The notes beneath the pieces were generated by a model. That model worked only from the letters and a program-made list of their open reading frames with translations, ran no database searches and was not told where the DNA came from. From contig JADJYQ010000001.1 in NCBI GenBank assembly GCA_016719615.1, positions 1,710,501 through 1,774,500 of the forward strand: 64,000 bases of DNA. Reading direction: 5' to 3'. Positions 61,822 through 64,000 of the stretch are shown in pieces. Position 1 is the first letter of the stretch; each line of letters starts with the position of its first letter. Source of the stretch: Saprospiraceae bacterium (GTDB lineage: Bacteria > Bacteroidota > Bacteroidia > Chitinophagales > Saprospiraceae). The position numbers were made by a program, and so were the translations under genes.

Positions 61822-64000
61822 TTATTCTATGAGAAGCATTTTCCGAACAGATTTGTAATCTCCCATTTCAAGTTGATAATACAACAACCCTGTCCGGCTT
61901 AAATCTTCGCGTTTAATTTCAACAGAATTTAATCCTGATTTATAGTGATTTACTATTTTTCTAATTAATTTTCCATTCACATCCATGATGGTTAATCGCA
62001 CTTCACCATCAACCGGTATATTGAATTTAATCTTTGTAACGGCATTGAATGGATTCGGTTGGTTTTGATATAAATAGAATCCTTTTGTAGATCCATTTTC
62101 GTCTTTGAATCTGAATTCGATGTTCAATTCATCTAATTGTTCTGTATAAGCTTCTGCTAAAAAGTCAGATGCTAATACGAGATTTCCATTCAGTTTACTT
62201 CTCTTTAAAGCATCAAATACCAGGTAAAACAAAATTTGGTTTTCCTGTAACGGAATCACTTGATCCCAGCTCAACTTGATGCGTTGTGTTGCAAAATCGT
62301 GCATATAATTAGCATCGTCGATGGGAATAACTCCAGATTCAATACCATTAAATTGCAAAACCGAAGCTTCATAATTAAAAGCCAACTGCATTCCTGACAA
62401 TACGCCTGTTTGTCCTGCAGTTACAGGGATTCGTACTTGTTGGCGGGCAACAAAATCCAAATCCTCTACGTCGAGAACAAATGATTTTTTGGTTCTTTGT
62501 TCTACATTCTGCAAGTTGCTGGTGCGGGCATTTCCCGAAACATCTCCCATTTTTATGGCGATGAAATTATTATCCATTTTATCATTGGATAATTTGTCTA
62601 TCACAGACTTTTCATTAAAAGGCCATGGATTGTTACTGTCGTTGAATTTCTGAGTAGCGGAAACAAATTTCCAGGATTTATTATCAGGAAATTGATTCGT
62701 AATACCCAAAATCAATTTGCGGAGATCTGAAACATCCTTCGCCGTAATAGAGGCAGAATTATTAATATCTGCTGCGATTACTTTATAAGGAGAATTCAAA
62801 TTCTGTAGTCCAAGAATATGTCTTTGTATAAAAACAATATCCTGAGTCGTTACACCATTCAAAGGATCATCATCTTTTTGAGCGGTGATTGTATAATTTT
62901 CATTTAATGGCAATCCCACAAATGCATATTGACCATCTACCTGAGTTATCTCATATTTAGGCATATTTGGCATATTTGCATTTAGGGTCACCATTGCATT
63001 TTCTAATTTGCTATTGGCCTCATTGAAAATTGCTCCAGCCAGGTTGCCAGTGTTTCCACCTCCCAAATTGTCAGGACATGCATTACCTAATCCATCCTGG
63101 ATGATCACTTTGGTATCACAATAGTCAGCATTACCTGCTTCATCAAAAACAAAGATGCTAACATCAAATGTATCAACAACGCCTCCCTCGATTTGCGGGC
63201 ACGTAAATGTGCGTGTCACATTATTTGGATTTGCAGAAAATGCAAAACGCAATTTATTATTAGGTGTACAATTGTCCCTACTACCATGATCGAAACTGTT
63301 TGCCCAAATCGTAACTTGCCCACTTGATGGCATGATCACTGTTATAAGGCCGGTTTGACAAACTGGCGTTGGAAGTTTACGATCGATGATCGTAAAACGA
63401 CGTATACATGTTGCACTGTTGCCGCATTGATCTATAACAGTCCATTTGATGCGATGAGTTCCTACTGGATACGTTCCACTGGCATTGCTTCCAATGCTTG
63501 AAAATTCAACACTTCCGTCATTGTTAAGATCGATTTCATAATTATAGAGTAATTGAGCAGGCAAACAATCATCTGATGCTTCTGCAAATAGGGTAGCAAA
63601 ACCATTACAATCAGAATTTGTACTTTCAAAAAATAAGTCTGAACAAGGTGTTATAAAGTGAGGATTGATGGAGTTTTTAATTTTAATGACCTGGGTGTAA
63701 GTCCATCTTCCTTTACCAGTACTACTATTATATAGACACCAATCTACGACAGTCCAGGTTCTTAAGATTTTGAAACAAACATTTTCCACAATGTTGAATA
63801 CTTGATCTTCAGATGTTGCAATGATATTAGAACAAGTCAAATTAGATGGCCAGCTAGGCTTACCCGTAATATCAGGACTGATGTCAGCATGACAAGCATG
63901 CGTTTCAATATGGTCTGGCCATACAATTAAATTTTTGCCATCGAAAGGTGTGGAATCAACAACTGTAATTTTTTGCGTACACCTTTGTTTATTATTGATG
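61822..64000 (-). CDS. Giant secreted protein, paralogue 3 (5' part outside the window)
   Basis: The frame is open to the right edge, so 725 C-terminal residues are visible and the N-terminus is missing; a TTG at 63840 is not a start because the upstream codons continue the homologous module. The visible order matches paralogues 1 and 2: a Cys-rich HYR-like module (CFKILRTWTVVDWC, parallel to CFKILRKWTVIDWC in paralogue 2), the dockerin-like EF-hand pair (loops DDDPLNGVTTQD and DINNSASITAKD), the cohesin-like domain (VRIPVTAGQTGVLSGMQLAF) and the T9SS sorting domain (NQPNPFNAVTKIKF). It ends in the same strand direction as the others, 141 bases upstream of paralogue 2's coding start. Confidence 0.85.
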   Translation of the reverse strand, partial: INNKQRCTQKITVVDSTPFDGKNLIVWPDHIETHACHADISPDITGKPSWPSNLTCSNIIATSEDQVFNIVENVCFKILRTWTVVDWCLYNSSTGKGRWTYTQVIKIKNSINPHFITPCSDLFFESTNSDCNGFATLFAEASDDCLPAQLLYNYEIDLNNDGSVEFSSIGSNASGTYPVGTHRIKWTVIDQCGNSATCIRRFTIIDRKLPTPVCQTGLITVIMPSSGQVTIWANSFDHGSRDNCTPNNKLRFAFSANPNNVTRTFTCPQIEGGVVDTFDVSIFVFDEAGNADYCDTKVIIQDGLGNACPDNLGGGNTGNLAGAIFNEANSKLENAMVTLNANMPNMPKYEITQVDGQYAFVGLPLNENYTITAQKDDDPLNGVTTQDIVFIQRHILGLQNLNSPYKVIAADINNSASITAKDVSDLRKLILGITNQFPDNKSWKFVSATQKFNDSNNPWPFNEKSVIDKLSNDKMDNNFIAIKMGDVSGNARTSNLQNVEQRTKKSFVLDVEDLDFVARQQVRIPVTAGQTGVLSGMQLAFNYEASVLQFNGIESGVIPIDDANYMHDFATQRIKLSWDQVIPLQENQILFYLVFDALKRSKLNGNLVLASDFLAEAYTEQLDELNIEFRFKDENGSTKGFYLYQNQPNPFNAVTKIKFNIPVDGEVRLTIMDVNGKLIRKIVNHYKSGLNSVEIKREDLSRTGLLYYQLEMGDYKSVRKMLLIE

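Noticed and set aside
1..64000. Mobile elements, CRISPR arrays, prophage, tRNA or rRNA genes
   Set aside because: No transposase, integrase, terminal inverted repeats, spaced direct repeats, or cloverleaf sequence apart from the tmRNA was seen on either strand.

Overview
The window reads as a stretch of chromosome from a Bacteroidota bacterium, most likely of the Saprospiria/Saprospiraceae type. The evidence is: AT-rich DNA; start regions without Shine-Dalgarno sequences but with a recurrent TAnnTTTG element (the Bacteroidota -7 promoter box); a short primary sigma factor without region 1.1; many secreted proteins ending in type IX secretion (T9SS) sorting domains; SprB-type and FG-GAP/VCBS repeats; and a tmRNA tag ending in AVAA. 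I saw no phage, insertion sequence, CRISPR array, tRNA or rRNA. Apart from the large surface proteins this is core genome.

Layout. 0-8.3 kb: a partial TerB-like gene, mutS, a secreted thioredoxin/SprB/PKD fusion protein, ffh and a degenerate FtsE-like ABC ATPase. 8.4-12.7 kb: cytochrome c maturation (ccmE with a CxxxY haem motif, ccmF), a DUF2520 Rossmann protein and a small conserved protein. 12.7-20 kb, almost all on the minus strand: tmRNA, purC, a small unknown, the primary sigma factor, pnp-rpsO, mazG and ribA. 20-26.4 kb: smc, a MATE exporter and a membrane metallophosphoesterase. 26.5-35.6 kb: a thioesterase, leuS, hbd, an N-acetylglucosamine-kinase-like gene, pfkA, and the p-aminobenzoate genes (pabA divergent from pabB-pabC-yggS). 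35.6-44.2 kb: two T9SS-type secreted proteins, then three thioredoxin-fold proteins flanking purL. 44.2-52.7 kb: a TrmH-type RNA methyltransferase divergent from a lipidated TamA/BamA-like outer-membrane protein, the overlapping rluD / acyl-CoA reductase / nth operon, a trans-sulfuration enzyme, a YfcE-like phosphodiesterase and a zinc-type dehydrogenase. 52.8-64 kb: three giant paralogous secreted proteins in tandem, the last cut by the window end.

How it fits together. The right end is the most distinctive part. Three head-to-tail genes each carry HYR-like, Cys-rich modules, then a dockerin-like EF-hand pair, a cohesin-like beta domain and a T9SS sorting domain. A polypeptide that carries both dockerin-like and cohesin-like modules could bind itself or its paralogues and build a surface layer; that is inference. 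The Cys-rich secreted proteins sit within 15 kb of several exported thioredoxin-like proteins, which may support disulfide chemistry in the envelope. Fourteen TAnnTTTG boxes sit just upstream of start codons, several only 4-8 nt away, which suggests leaderless or near-leaderless transcripts.

All assignments come from reading motifs and translations by eye; no database search was run. Alternative starts are noted where a conserved N-terminus, a promoter box or a paralogue argues for one ATG over another.
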